Part shown: in pieces, positions 24,436-33,827 of the stretch
Layout of the letters: each line of letters starts with the position of its first letter
Numbering within the stretch: position 1 is the first letter of the stretch
Origin: Streptomyces endocoffeicus
GTDB taxonomy: Bacteria; Actinomycetota; Actinomycetes; Streptomycetales; Streptomycetaceae
Reading direction: 5' to 3'
DNA length: 64,000 bases
Assembly (NCBI RefSeq): GCF_016741935.1
Contig: NZ_JAERRG010000002.1
Location: forward strand, 372,001 to 436,000
Position numbers and translations under genes: made by a program
Notes under the pieces: generated by a model
What the model saw: the letters and a program-made list of their open reading frames with translations, nothing else
Told to the model about the DNA's origin: nothing
Databases searched by the model: none

Positions 24436-25626
24436 ATGGGCAGCACGGGCGGGAGCACACGCAGTGCGCCGGACGCCGCGGAGCGTGTGGTGCGGCGGAA
24501 GCCTGCGGGCCGGGAGGCCGATGGGTGCGCCGAGGAGGCCGCGGCGCTGCGGGCCGGGCTGGTCCGGGAGATCGTGGCGGGCGGCGGACTCACCGACCCC
24601 GCCTGGCGGGCGGCCTTCGAGGAGGTGCCGCGCCATCTCTTCGTGCCCTACTACTACGAGGCGGGGGAGGCGGCCGCGGCGGTCGCACCGCCGGGCGCCA
24701 GGACAGCGGGGGCGGCGGGGGCGGCGGGGGCGGCGGGGGCGGCAGGAACCGGAGAGGTGGGCGCGGCGCACGGGACGGTCGGCTACACCCGGCTGTGGCG
24801 CGACGACCCCCATCCGCTGCGCCGGGCCCGCTGGCTGGCCGGCGCCTACGCGGACGCCCCGCTCGCCACGCGGGTGCGCGACGGTGAACTGATCACCTCG
24901 AGCAGCCAGCCGTCGCTGATGGCGCGGATGCTCCAGGCGCTCCAGGTGCGGGACGGGGACCGGGTGCTGGAGATCGGCGCGGGCACCGGCTACAACGCCG
25001 CGCTGCTGGCCCATCGGCTCGGCGACGCCCGCGTCACCACCCTCGATCTCGACCCGGAGATCACCGAGGCCGCCCGTAACCATCTGGCCGCGGCCGGATT
25101 CCGCCCCGCGGTCGTCACCGGGGACGGGGCCCGCGGCTGTCCGCTGCACGCTCCCTACGACCGGATCATCGCCACCTGCGCCGTGGCGTCCATCCCGTCC
25201 GCATGGCTCGGCCAGTGCCGGCCGGACGCGCTGATCCTGACGCCGCTCGCGACCGGGCTGATCGCCCTGAGGGTCGCCGACGCCCGCCATGCCGAGGGGC
25301 ACTTCCTGGCCATCCCCGCCTACTTCGTCCCGCTGCGCGGCAGCGGTCCGCCGCCCCGGGTGCCCACCCACGGGCTGCCGTCCCGGCCGTTGCTGGACGA
25401 CTCCTTCCGCTTCCTGCTGAACGTGGCCGCGGGCCATATGGAGCCGGTCGAAGCCCTTGCGCTGTGGGAGCACGAGGGCAGGCCGGGGCGGGAGCGTTAC
25501 GGGGTGACGGTGCGGGGCGAGCGCCAATGGGCCTGGCTGGACGACCCGGAGGGCGCCTACGGCTGGCCGCTGGGCCCTCCCGGCCGTCTTGAGCCCTTCC
25601 GGGGTCTCAGCCCCGGCGCACCGTGA
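24436..25626 (+). CDS. PCMT-like protein methyltransferase
   Basis: This 396-residue enzyme has the protein-L-isoaspartate methyltransferase fold. LRAGLVREIVAGG and VPRHLFVP match the PCMT N-terminus. TSSSQPSLMARML is the active-site Ser loop, VLEIGAGTGYNAALLAHRLG is SAM motif I, and YDRIIATCAVASIPSAWL is the catalytic strand and loop. A GAAGAAGAAG insert near residue 95 comes from a 9-bp GCG/GGG repeat. A 150-residue C-terminal extension (VAAGHMEPVEALALWEHEG and later WLDDPEGAYGWPLGPPG) is typical of the actinobacterial branch. It could repair isoaspartate or modify peptides. GGAGAGTGGAGTC precedes ATG 24436. Confidence 0.85.
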   Translation: MGSTGGSTRSAPDAAERVVRRKPAGREADGCAEEAAALRAGLVREIVAGGGLTDPAWRAAFEEVPRHLFVPYYYEAGEAAAAVAPPGARTAGAAGAAGAAGAAGTGEVGAAHGTVGYTRLWRDDPHPLRRARWLAGAYADAPLATRVRDGELITSSSQPSLMARMLQALQVRDGDRVLEIGAGTGYNAALLAHRLGDARVTTLDLDPEITEAARNHLAAAGFRPAVVTGDGARGCPLHAPYDRIIATCAVASIPSAWLGQCRPDALILTPLATGLIALRVADARHAEGHFLAIPAYFVPLRGSGPPPRVPTHGLPSRPLLDDSFRFLLNVAAGHMEPVEALALWEHEGRPGRERYGVTVRGERQWAWLDDPEGAYGWPLGPPGRLEPFRGLSPGAP

Positions 25627-26836
25627 TCGTCGTCCAGGCGCCGACATGGACGCGGTCGCCCTCCCGGAGCGGGACCGGTACGAACGGCTGGATCGGCTCG
25701 TCGCCGCCGTTGACCGTCGTGCCGTTCGTCGAGTCCTGGTCGACGACCGCCCAGACGCCGTCGGGCTGCTGGACGAGGAGCGCGTGCTGGTGCGAGACGC
25801 CCGGGTCCTCGGGCGGCCGCCCGAGGTCAATGTCGGGGGCCTCACCGGTGCTGTGGCGGCGTCGGCCGATGGTGATCTGCTGGCCGTTGAGCGGCAGCTG
25901 CTGCTCGGGGGAGTAGGCCGGGAGGTTCAGCCCGGCGGCCTCCGGGCCGCTGCGGTTCATCATCGCCATGAAGTACTCACGGTCCGGGGCGACGACGGCT
26001 ATCCAGTTGCCGGGCGCCTGCACCGGGGCCCCGCCCTGGCCGAACTGGGCGCCGCCGGGGTGCTGCTGCTGCGGGGCGCCGGGGTGCTGCTGCGGGGCAC
26101 CGGGGTGTTGCTGCTGGGGCGGCTGGTGCCCCGGCATCTGCTGCTGGGGCGGCGGGGCGTACCCCTCGTTCCCGTACGGCTGGGCCGGGGGCGCTTCGTT
26201 CCCGTACGGCTGGGCCGGGGGCGGCTCGTTCCCGTACGGCTGGGCCGGCGGCGCCGGGGCCTGGGGGTAGCCATAGCCGTACTGCGGGACCTGGGGCGCG
26301 CCGTGGCCCGGGGCACCCTGCTGCGGGGCGCCGTGCGGGGGCGTGCCCTGGTGCGGCGCGCCCCCCGGCGGCGGAAGCGTCCAGTCGCTGTCGCCGCCGA
26401 AGCCGGGGGGCTGACCGCCGCCCTGTGCCGGGTGCGGGCCCTGCGGTCCCCCGGGGCCGGGCTGTGGCGGCCCCGGCTGCTGCGGTGGCGCGTAACCGCC
26501 CTGCGGCGGGCCGTACGGAGACGGGGTGTGCGTCTGGAAGTTGAAGCGGCACTCCTCACAGAACGGGGCCTGCGCCTCACGCGGCGTACGGCACTGCGGG
26601 CACAGCTCCTGCTGCTGTGCCGGATAGCCGTAGCCGCCCGCGCCGCCGGGCGGCGGTGGGCCGCCCGGCCCCGGACTCCCATAGCCACCCGGTGGCACGG
26701 GAACGCCGGGGCCGTTCGGCATGGGCGGAGGTGGCGGGACGGCGCCGGAGGGCATGGGTGTCCCCGACATCCGGTGCCCACACACCTCGCACCAGTCGTC
26801 GGCCGCCGATTGGTGGCCGTTGGGACAGGTCGGCAT
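25607..26836 (-). CDS. FHA-domain protein with two zinc ribbons and a Pro/Gln/Gly linker
   Basis: A phosphothreonine-reader protein of 409 residues. N-terminal zinc ribbon 1 has CPNGHQSAADDWCEVCG, and ribbon 2 (residues about 78-98) has CPQC and CEEC. Between and after them lies a low-complexity Pro/Gln/Gly region including three PPAQPYGNE repeats (about 200-230). The C-terminal FHA domain has ITIGRRRHS, GVSHQHALL and DSTNGTTVNG, the conserved Gly-Arg, Ser-His and Asn of pThr binding. It is the last gene of the PknG-PP2C-VWA series and the natural candidate substrate or effector, as GarA is for mycobacterial PknG; this is inference. Its 3' end overlaps the convergent methyltransferase by 20 bp. 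Confidence 0.88.
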   Translation of the reverse strand: MPTCPNGHQSAADDWCEVCGHRMSGTPMPSGAVPPPPPMPNGPGVPVPPGGYGSPGPGGPPPPGGAGGYGYPAQQQELCPQCRTPREAQAPFCEECRFNFQTHTPSPYGPPQGGYAPPQQPGPPQPGPGGPQGPHPAQGGGQPPGFGGDSDWTLPPPGGAPHQGTPPHGAPQQGAPGHGAPQVPQYGYGYPQAPAPPAQPYGNEPPPAQPYGNEAPPAQPYGNEGYAPPPQQQMPGHQPPQQQHPGAPQQHPGAPQQQHPGGAQFGQGGAPVQAPGNWIAVVAPDREYFMAMMNRSGPEAAGLNLPAYSPEQQLPLNGQQITIGRRRHSTGEAPDIDLGRPPEDPGVSHQHALLVQQPDGVWAVVDQDSTNGTTVNGGDEPIQPFVPVPLREGDRVHVGAWTTITVRRG

Positions 26837-26904
26837 GTCGGATCCCCCTCTGTGGCGTTCTTGGCGTTTCTGCCGAGAAGAGCTACGTGAGTGCTTGTTA
26901 TGTG

Positions 26905-28302
26905 CTACTTCTTGACGCGAACTGTCTTGGTGGAGCGCGTTTCGAGTGTCATCTCGTCCGCCTCCGCGACCTTCGCCTTCAGTCGCACAGTACCTGCCGC
27001 CACATCGAGCACGTCCACCACCTTCGCAAGCAGTTTCGCCGTGTCTTCGTTCCCCGATGCGGCCGCCAGTTGTACGGCACGCCCCAGCTTCGCGGTCGCT
27101 TGTTCGGCATCGCCGGACTTGCGGGCATTCATGCCCTGTTTGATGGCCTGTGCCAGTTCGGCCTGGCCCGTATAGTGCGCCACCTGCGGATTCATCGCGG
27201 TGGAAACGACCAGATCATCGGTCCACACCGCACGCACCAGCCCCTGCGCCAGAGGTCTTGGCGGGCTGCCGACCTCGTCGGGCACCGGCTGGACCAGGGA
27301 AATCCTGGCCGCGAGCATCTCCTGGCCGACCTCCGCCGCCGGAACCCTCACGCAGAGGTGGTAGTCGCGGGACTCATCGCCCCAGGACCCGGTGGGGTAG
27401 TCGCCCGCGCGCGGGCCGGCCTCGGCGCGCCGGGCGGTCAGATCCTCGACGGTCGGTGCGACCTGTTTCACATACGCGACCTCGGCGCCCTTGGGGGTCC
27501 ACAGCCGGAGGCTGACGTCGGCGACCTCCTTGCCCATCGCCGTCTCCATCATCCGCGTGAAGTCCGCTTCGAGCCCGGCGGGATCGGCCACGATGTCCGC
27601 CGTTCCGAGCAGGGCGGCGGCGATCCCGGTGACCTCCTCGACCTCCCAGTCCGTGCCCACCCCGCGGGCGTCGCAGGTGAAGCGGCCCGCACAGGCGTCG
27701 AGCACGGTCCTCAGCCGCTGCGGCTCCTCGTGCTCGTTCCGCCCGTCGGTGAGCAGAATGCCGTGCCGTATCGCGGCATCGGCGGAGCCGAGCAGCAGGT
27801 CGGCCTGGAGCAGCCAGGTGCCGATCGCGGTGCCGCCGCCCGGACTCAGGCTCCGCAGCGCCTCCTTGGCCTGGGCGCGGGTGAGCGGATCGGCGATGGC
27901 CAACTGCCCGTTGCCGGGGAAGACCTCGACCGCCTTGTGGGTGCCCGCCACCACGGAGAACGCCACGCCGTCGCGCACCGTGTCGATCGCGGCGGCGGTC
28001 GCGTCCCGCGCGTGGCGCATCTTCGTCGGCGGATAGTCCATGGAGCCGGAGCAGTCCACCATGATCACCACGGCCGCGCGGGGCGAGCCGCCGCCCCGGC
28101 CGGACGCGCCGTCGTACGCGCCGGGAGCGTCCTCGTACCCACCATGGGCGGGGGCGGGTATCGGCGGCACCGCCGTGGCCCCGCCGCCGGCCGAGGTGAC
28201 GGTGATGATCGCGTTCACCTCGCGGCCTCCCTCGGGGAGGTACTCGTTCTGGTAGACCTCGACCGAGAACCGCGGCGCATCGGGTGTGGAGAAGTGGGCC
28301 AT
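26905..28302 (-). CDS. VWA-domain protein of the PknG locus
   Basis: A 465-residue cytosolic protein. The VWA domain (about residues 75-250) has an intact metal-ion-dependent adhesion site: DCSGSMD, the Thr in GGGTAIGTWL and the Asp in LLTDGRNE. N-terminal MAHFSTPDAPRFSVEVYQNEYLPEGG and a beta-sandwich C-terminal part follow the layout of bacterial VWA scaffold proteins found with Ser/Thr kinases. The final 90 residues include a helical bundle (AELAQAIKQGMNARKSGDAEQA). AAGGAG precedes ATG 28300-28302. It lies between the PP2C and FHA genes, 22 bp after the PP2C stop. Confidence 0.9.
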   Translation of the reverse strand: MAHFSTPDAPRFSVEVYQNEYLPEGGREVNAIITVTSAGGGATAVPPIPAPAHGGYEDAPGAYDGASGRGGGSPRAAVVIMVDCSGSMDYPPTKMRHARDATAAAIDTVRDGVAFSVVAGTHKAVEVFPGNGQLAIADPLTRAQAKEALRSLSPGGGTAIGTWLLQADLLLGSADAAIRHGILLTDGRNEHEEPQRLRTVLDACAGRFTCDARGVGTDWEVEEVTGIAAALLGTADIVADPAGLEADFTRMMETAMGKEVADVSLRLWTPKGAEVAYVKQVAPTVEDLTARRAEAGPRAGDYPTGSWGDESRDYHLCVRVPAAEVGQEMLAARISLVQPVPDEVGSPPRPLAQGLVRAVWTDDLVVSTAMNPQVAHYTGQAELAQAIKQGMNARKSGDAEQATAKLGRAVQLAAASGNEDTAKLLAKVVDVLDVAAGTVRLKAKVAEADEMTLETRSTKTVRVKK

Positions 28303-28324
28303 GTCATCCGCTCCTTGGCGACCG

Positions 28325-29737
28325 TCAGGCGGATCCTGCCCGGCCCGGGGCAGCGGGGAACGGCACGATCGCCACTGTTACGTTGTCGTGGCCCCCGCCG
28401 TCCAGGGCGTATCCGACCAGGAACTGCGCGCTGTCCAGCGGCCGGGCGCGGGCGTCCGGCGGCACCGCGTGGGCCATCTGCTCCGCCGATTCGGCGTAGT
28501 TCCACAGCCCGTCGCTGCACACCACCACGACGCCCGGCCGGTCCGGCTTGTACGAGGCGGTGTGGGGCTCCAGCTCATAGGCGTCCGCCCCGAGCCAGCC
28601 GGTGATGGCGTGGGCGCGCTCGTCCGCGTACGCCTCCGCCTCCGACATCAGCCCCGCGGCCACCATCTGGGCCGCCCAGGAGTCGTCCTCGGTGAGCCGC
28701 GCGGGCGGGGTCGTACGGTCGTCGGGGACCCAGTAGGCGCGGCTGTCCCCGACCCAGCCGATGGTGAGGATGTCGCTGGTGACGACGGCGCCGACGATGG
28801 TGCACGCCGGTGCGTTCTGATGGCGCTGCCCCTCGTGGTGGGGAGCGGTCGCGCCGGTGTCCAGGGCCAGGGAGTTGACCGCGTCGGCGGCGGCGATGAT
28901 CGCCTCGTTCATGGCCTGCTGGGGGTGGGCGCCGCGGGGCAGCGAGGCGAGCAGCGCCTGACTCGCGGAGTGGGCCGCGGCCGCCGAGGCCTCGTCGGGG
29001 CGGGTGGCCGAGGAGACCCCGTCGCACACCACCGCGACCGTGACCGGTGAACCGTCGGGCAGCGCGGCGGTGGACACCGAGAACGCGTCCTCGTTGCGGT
29101 GGTGGCGCAGCCCCCGGTCGCTGGCCGCCGCGACTCCCTCCAACTCACTCTCCATATGGTCGCGTGTCCGTGCCTGGGCGTGTCCGCAGCGCTCGCAGTA
29201 TCCGTCCTGGTCGATGGTGCCCTCCTGGCACGCGGCGCACCGGGGGCGGTGCTCGTCGCCGGGCAGCCGGGGGTCGGCCCCGGTGCCGGTCCCGCTGTCC
29301 GTGCCGCTCGCCGCGCTGGTGTGCGTACTCGCGTTGGTCTCCGGGTGGATGCCGGACTCGCCGGGTGCCTCGGGCGCGCCGAGCGTTGCCGCGGCCCGCG
29401 GGTCGGCCACCTGGCGGTACCCACCGGAGGTCGGAGCGGCCAGCTCGTAGTCGTCCGGCTCCGGCTCCGGGTGGGTGGACCGCGCCGCCCCGTTCACCCG
29501 CGGCGGCACCGGCAGGTCGCCGTGCGCTTCCGACCGGTCGCCGTGCGCCTGCGACCGGTCGGCGTGTGCCTGCGACCGGTCGGCGATCGCCTCCGCCGAC
29601 AGTGCGGCCTCCGCTGCCAGGGCGGACGCCACCGTCAGATCGGCACCGCACTGATCGCAGTATCTGTCCCCCGCCTGCGGCGGCTCATCACAAGCCGGGC
29701 AGGCTGACAGCTGCGGCGGCTGCGGCATCTGCGACAT
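28325..29737 (-). CDS. PP2C-type Ser/Thr phosphatase with zinc ribbons
   Basis: A 470-residue PPM phosphatase. The N-terminal zinc ribbon is CPACDEPPQAGDRYCDQCG. A disordered stretch follows with repeated Asp-Arg-Ser-Gln-Ala-His units, then a second ribbon CAACQEGTIDQDGYCERCG. The catalytic domain (about residues 205-465) has SDRGLRHHRNEDAF, VVCDGVSSAT, IGWVGDSRAYW, VVCSDGLWNY and HDNVTVAIVPF, preserving the metal-binding Asp residues. It starts 4 bp downstream of pknG. It presumably reverses PknG phosphorylation of shared targets, by analogy with kinase/phosphatase pairs. Confidence 0.93.
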   Translation of the reverse strand: MSQMPQPPQLSACPACDEPPQAGDRYCDQCGADLTVASALAAEAALSAEAIADRSQAHADRSQAHGDRSEAHGDLPVPPRVNGAARSTHPEPEPDDYELAAPTSGGYRQVADPRAAATLGAPEAPGESGIHPETNASTHTSAASGTDSGTGTGADPRLPGDEHRPRCAACQEGTIDQDGYCERCGHAQARTRDHMESELEGVAAASDRGLRHHRNEDAFSVSTAALPDGSPVTVAVVCDGVSSATRPDEASAAAAHSASQALLASLPRGAHPQQAMNEAIIAAADAVNSLALDTGATAPHHEGQRHQNAPACTIVGAVVTSDILTIGWVGDSRAYWVPDDRTTPPARLTEDDSWAAQMVAAGLMSEAEAYADERAHAITGWLGADAYELEPHTASYKPDRPGVVVVCSDGLWNYAESAEQMAHAVPPDARARPLDSAQFLVGYALDGGGHDNVTVAIVPFPAAPGRAGSA

Positions 29738-29740
29738 CGA

Positions 29741-32317
29741 TCACACCCACGTCCTGGGGCGGAAACGGTTGGCCCGCTCCACCAATTCGATCCTCTCCTC
29801 GCCTCGCTGGGCGAGTCTGGCGAGTACACGGTACGAGCGCTCCAATCCGAAGCGCAGCCCGCGCTCGTCCAGGTTGCTGCCGAGCAGAGGCGGTCTGTTG
29901 TGTCCCGGGGGCGCCCCGCTGCTGCCGGACAGTACCCAATCCAGGGCGCTGCCCAGGACCTCCGTACGCAGCCGCTCGCGCCGCACCGCGTCCAGACCGA
30001 ACTCGCCCAGCCGCTCGACCTGGACGGCCGAGGCCGTCAGATCGCTCAGCAGGGCGTCGTACGGGGCGCGCTGGCGCAGCCGGGCCCGTACGGCGGCGAC
30101 CCGCGCCGCCGTGTAGTGGATCGAGGACTCCGGCACCGACTCCAGGGCCCGCACCGCGCCCGGTCGGTCCCCGGCGCACAGCAGGACCCGGGCGAGGCCG
30201 AAGGCGGCGCTCACGAAGCTCGGGTCGGTGGCCCAGACCAGCCGGTAGTACTCCGCCGCGTTGTCCAACTGGCCCAGCACCTCGGCGCAGACGCCGAGCG
30301 CCAGCTTCGGCGCGGGCTCGCCGGGGAACGCGTCGTAGACGGCGTCGAAGGAGAGCGCGGCCGTCTCGCGGTCACCGGTGGCCATCGCGTGCAGCCCCCG
30401 GTACCAGACGATCCGCCAGTCGTCGCTGTACGCGGCCTCCAGACCGGTGAGCGCGACGCCCGCGTCATGCTCCTCGGCCAGCTCCAGCTGGGCGCGCACC
30501 CGGCGCAGCCGCAGCTCGACCGAGTCCACGGGCGCGGTCCGCAGCGCGGCGCTCACCTCGGCGGGGTCGGCGGCCAGCAGACCGGCCAGGAACCCGGCGT
30601 TGGGGTCGTCGGAGTCCACCAGCGGCACCGGGAGCGCCAGCGCGGTGGCCCGTCCGTCCAGTGTGGTGATGGCGGGCAGCGGCAGGGCCAGCGGGCCCGG
30701 TGGGCGCTGCGCGGGGATGAGGGGCGCGGTGCTGCCGCCGCCGACGGACCGGGCGCCCAGCAGGGACGGATCCTTTCCGTCGTCGGCGAACAACTCGGTG
30801 TCCACGACGCGCGGCTCCGGCCCGAAGAGCGTGGACAGGGCCGGCCTCGGCCGCCCGGTCTGCAGCGCCACGACCTCCCGCAGCACCCCGGTCAGCTGGT
30901 CGGCCATCTCCCGCGCGGAGGCGAAGCGGCGCCCCGGGTCGGGGTCGGTGGCCCGCACCAGCAGCCGGTAGAAGGACTCATAGCGCCGGAAGACCTCGAT
31001 GTGCTCGGGGTCCGGCAGGCTGTCCACGTAGACGTTCGTATAGCCCTGGAAGTCGAAGGTGAGCACGGCCAGGGTGCGCGCCACCGTGTAGAGGTCGGAG
31101 GAGATCGACGGGCCGGCCTCGGAGATCTCGGGGGCCTGATAGCCGACCGTGCCGTAGATGGGGCTGTCGTGGTCGTCCATCCGCCGGACCGCGCCCATGT
31201 CGATCAGCTTGAGCTGGTCCTGCTGCTGAATGGCGTTGTCGACCTTGAAGTCGCAGTAGAGCAGATTGCGGCTGTGCAGATGGCCGAGCGCCTCCAGCGC
31301 CTCGATGCCGTAGGCGCACGCCTGCTCCACCGGCAGCGGATCGCGGCGGCCCTCCGTGGTGCGGCGGGCGTTGGCGATGTCCTTCAGGGACTTGCCGCCC
31401 ACGTACTCCATGACGATGTAGCCGTCGAGGCTGCCGGTGCGCTGGTCGAGGTGCTCGACGAAGTTGTAGATCCGGACGATGTTGGAGTGCTCGATCTCGG
31501 CGAGGAAGCGGCGCTCGGAGACGGCGGCCGCCAGCGCCTCCTCGTCACCCGTGTCCAGCAGGCCCTTGAGGACCACCCAGCGGTCCGACACCGCGCGGTC
31601 GATGGCCAGATAGATCCAGCCGAGCCCGCCGTGCGCCAGACAGCCCGCGACCTCGTACTGGCCGTGGACGATGTCACCGGAGTTCAACTTCGGTACGAAC
31701 GAGTACGGATGGCCGCACTTGGTGCAGAACCCCTCCGTACGGCCCGGCCGTTCGCCGCGGGCGCGGCCCACCGGGGCGCCGCAGTCCCCACGGCTGCAGA
31801 ACCGCTTGCGCTCGGGGACCTCGGGGTCCGCCAGCACCGCCGTCCGCGGATCGGGGCGCGGCACATCGGGGACGCTGACCAGACCGGCGCCCAGGGCGTT
31901 CCGCCCCGAGGAGGCCGAGGTGGCGGAGCGGGAGCTGCGCACCGAGACCGAACGGGACGAGGTCCGCCCGGACATGGAGCGGGACAGCCGCCCGGACACC
32001 GAGCGCCGGGACGAGGAGGAGCGTGCCGAACGCGACCGGGCCGAGGCGCCGGACGAGGAGTCCCAGCCGGTCGCCGAGGAACCCGCGCTCCGCGCCGAGG
32101 AATCCCCGCTCCGCGCCGACGAGCCCTCGCTCCGGGACGGGGAACTTCCCCCCGGCCCGGCCTGGCCGGTGATCCCGGTGGGCGGTGAGGCCACCATCCC
32201 CTGCGGTGAGACGACCGGGGCCATACCGCAGACATCGCAGTACAGCTCGCCTCCGCCCACGTCCTCGTAGGACCCGCCGCAGTCACGCCGCTGGCAGGCG
32301 ACGACCGCCGCATTCAT
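29741..32317 (-). CDS. pknG: Ser/Thr protein kinase PknG with TPR domain
   Basis: An 858-residue soluble kinase of the PknG family. It has N-terminal zinc ribbon C8, C13, C27, C30 and a Ser/Arg-rich low-complexity linker (60-138). The rubredoxin-like site is C174, C179, C198, C201. The kinase domain (about 218-490) has gly-loop LAHGGLGWIYLAID, K251, catalytic D356 in YCDFKVDN and D373 in IDMGAVR, the DFG equivalent. C-terminal TPR-like helices span about 560-790. In mycobacteria PknG phosphorylates the FHA protein GarA and adjusts glutamate metabolism. GGGAGG lies before ATG 32315-32317, and the longer frame upstream is rejected. It overlaps the coiled-coil gene by ATGA. Confidence 0.93.
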   Translation of the reverse strand: MNAAVVACQRRDCGGSYEDVGGGELYCDVCGMAPVVSPQGMVASPPTGITGQAGPGGSSPSRSEGSSARSGDSSARSAGSSATGWDSSSGASARSRSARSSSSRRSVSGRLSRSMSGRTSSRSVSVRSSRSATSASSGRNALGAGLVSVPDVPRPDPRTAVLADPEVPERKRFCSRGDCGAPVGRARGERPGRTEGFCTKCGHPYSFVPKLNSGDIVHGQYEVAGCLAHGGLGWIYLAIDRAVSDRWVVLKGLLDTGDEEALAAAVSERRFLAEIEHSNIVRIYNFVEHLDQRTGSLDGYIVMEYVGGKSLKDIANARRTTEGRRDPLPVEQACAYGIEALEALGHLHSRNLLYCDFKVDNAIQQQDQLKLIDMGAVRRMDDHDSPIYGTVGYQAPEISEAGPSISSDLYTVARTLAVLTFDFQGYTNVYVDSLPDPEHIEVFRRYESFYRLLVRATDPDPGRRFASAREMADQLTGVLREVVALQTGRPRPALSTLFGPEPRVVDTELFADDGKDPSLLGARSVGGGSTAPLIPAQRPPGPLALPLPAITTLDGRATALALPVPLVDSDDPNAGFLAGLLAADPAEVSAALRTAPVDSVELRLRRVRAQLELAEEHDAGVALTGLEAAYSDDWRIVWYRGLHAMATGDRETAALSFDAVYDAFPGEPAPKLALGVCAEVLGQLDNAAEYYRLVWATDPSFVSAAFGLARVLLCAGDRPGAVRALESVPESSIHYTAARVAAVRARLRQRAPYDALLSDLTASAVQVERLGEFGLDAVRRERLRTEVLGSALDWVLSGSSGAPPGHNRPPLLGSNLDERGLRFGLERSYRVLARLAQRGEERIELVERANRFRPRTWV

Positions 32318-33639
32318 TCCGTGCCTCCCTCGATGCCTTGCCCGGCCGGGCCCGTCTGGCGTGGCACCAGGGCCTCGGCCGCCGCCCGCTGGTAGCGCAG
32401 CACGGCCTGCTCGGCCGCCCGCAGATCGCACGGGGCGCTCCACAGCATCCGGCGGGCCACGTCATACCGCTCCACCAGGAACGGATCCTCCGCCATGCCA
32501 TGGCGGGCGACCTTCGCCTTGTACGCGTCGAGACGGCCGCGCAGCTCGGCGCGGACCGCGAGCGGCGCGGTGACCGCGGTCAACGACTCGCGGGCCCGCA
32601 GCAGCTCGTCGTCGGCGCGCTGCTCCAGGCTCTCCAGCAGTGGCGACAGCCGGTGCCACTGCGAGCGCCTGCGATAGTCGGCGGCGGCGACCAGCTGCTC
32701 GTGCAGCACGGTCGGCGGGCCGCTGACGGCCGGAACCTCCGATGCCGCGATCTTCGCGAGCACCTCACCGCGCGCCTGGCGCGCCTCCGCCAGGGTGCGA
32801 TCGGCGCGGGAGAGCACATCCCGCAGCCGCATCAGCCGCCGCTCGGCGTCCTGCCGCACATCCAGGACCGCCTCGATCTCCCGGCGCACATCCTCCAGGG
32901 CGCGGGCGGCGCGGTCATAGCGCTCGGTGTCGGGGCTGCCGCCGCCGGGCGCGGAGCTGCCGCTGGCCGGTTTCCAGAAGGCCAGCGGGTCGGAGACCAC
33001 TTCGGCGCGCAGCGCGGTCAGCTCGGCGGTGATCTGCTCCAGATCGTCCCCCGAGGGGTGCTCACCGGGGCGGACCCCCACGGAGTGGGCGAGCGAACGG
33101 GTGCGGTGCAGCTCGGCGGAGAGCATGTCGATCCGGGCGGGCAGCGCGGACCATATGGCGTCGGCGCTGACGATGACGTCGATGGCCTCCGCGTACCAGC
33201 GGTTCATCCGGTCGACCAGCCGGTCAAGACCCAACTCCTCGCTGAGCAGCGGCGAACCGCCGAGGGTGGCGCTGCTGGGCAGGGTGATCGCCGTGCCGCA
33301 CAGCAGCTCGGTGAGCTCGGCCAACTCGTCCTGCGTCGGCCAGCGGTGACGGGAACGCACCTCACGGGCCCGGGTGAGGGCCTCGGTGTACGCGTCGAAG
33401 TAGCTCCACAGGAGAGAGATGGCCTGCTCGGTGGTGGACCAGCGGTCCTTGGTGACGCCCGTGAGCTCGGCGCCCTCGAGAAGCCTTCTGCCCGCGTGGT
33501 CCTGGAGGGCGAGCAGCGAGGACTCGATCGCCTCGTGTTCGGCGGCGAGCTTCGCCAGTGTGCGGTCCACCTCCTCCCGGCCCATGACCGGGCCGTCGGG
33601 TGCCCCCGCGAAACTGGGGAAGGGTCCCGGGACCCCCAT
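32314..33639 (-). CDS. Coiled-coil protein between GlnH and PknG
   Basis: A 441-residue soluble, almost wholly helical protein. Heptad-like segments include VDRTLAKLAAEHEAIESSLLAL (about 24-46), YDRAARALEDVRREIEAVLDVRQDAERRL and the long 300-430 region. No signal peptide, membrane helix or catalytic motif is visible. Proteins of this appearance sit next to pknG in other actinobacteria and may be scaffolds linking the sensor and kinase; this is inference. Its stop overlaps the pknG start by 4 bp. Confidence 0.78.
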   Translation of the reverse strand: MGVPGPFPSFAGAPDGPVMGREEVDRTLAKLAAEHEAIESSLLALQDHAGRRLLEGAELTGVTKDRWSTTEQAISLLWSYFDAYTEALTRAREVRSRHRWPTQDELAELTELLCGTAITLPSSATLGGSPLLSEELGLDRLVDRMNRWYAEAIDVIVSADAIWSALPARIDMLSAELHRTRSLAHSVGVRPGEHPSGDDLEQITAELTALRAEVVSDPLAFWKPASGSSAPGGGSPDTERYDRAARALEDVRREIEAVLDVRQDAERRLMRLRDVLSRADRTLAEARQARGEVLAKIAASEVPAVSGPPTVLHEQLVAAADYRRRSQWHRLSPLLESLEQRADDELLRARESLTAVTAPLAVRAELRGRLDAYKAKVARHGMAEDPFLVERYDVARRMLWSAPCDLRAAEQAVLRYQRAAAEALVPRQTGPAGQGIEGGTE

Positions 33640-33827
33640 CGATCACCTCTCCATGTCCGTAACCGTTATGTGATCCGTCTGCTGCGTCATCCCTACGCGT
33701 GTGAGGCGGGTGCTAATCCTTGCCGGTCCGTGATCCTTGCTCTCACCCGATGTGTCCGGGTCCGTCGTGCACGTGCGCGCGGGTCCTCGTCCGCGCCGGT
33801 CCTCGTCCCCGCTAGTCCTTGCCCGCG
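33640..33827. other. Intergenic stretch with short repeats inside the PknG locus
   Basis: This is the only sizeable gap in the locus. The left part may hold a promoter for the kinase genes. The right part (about 33777-33838) contains four adjacent 15-16-bp units of the type CGCGCTAGTCCTTGTCC that run into the glnH stop codon. Confidence 0.55.

Noticed and set aside
24436..25626. RiPP-type cluster with the PCMT-like methyltransferase
   Set aside because: No precursor peptide or lanthionine enzyme lies nearby, so the enzyme is treated as stand-alone.
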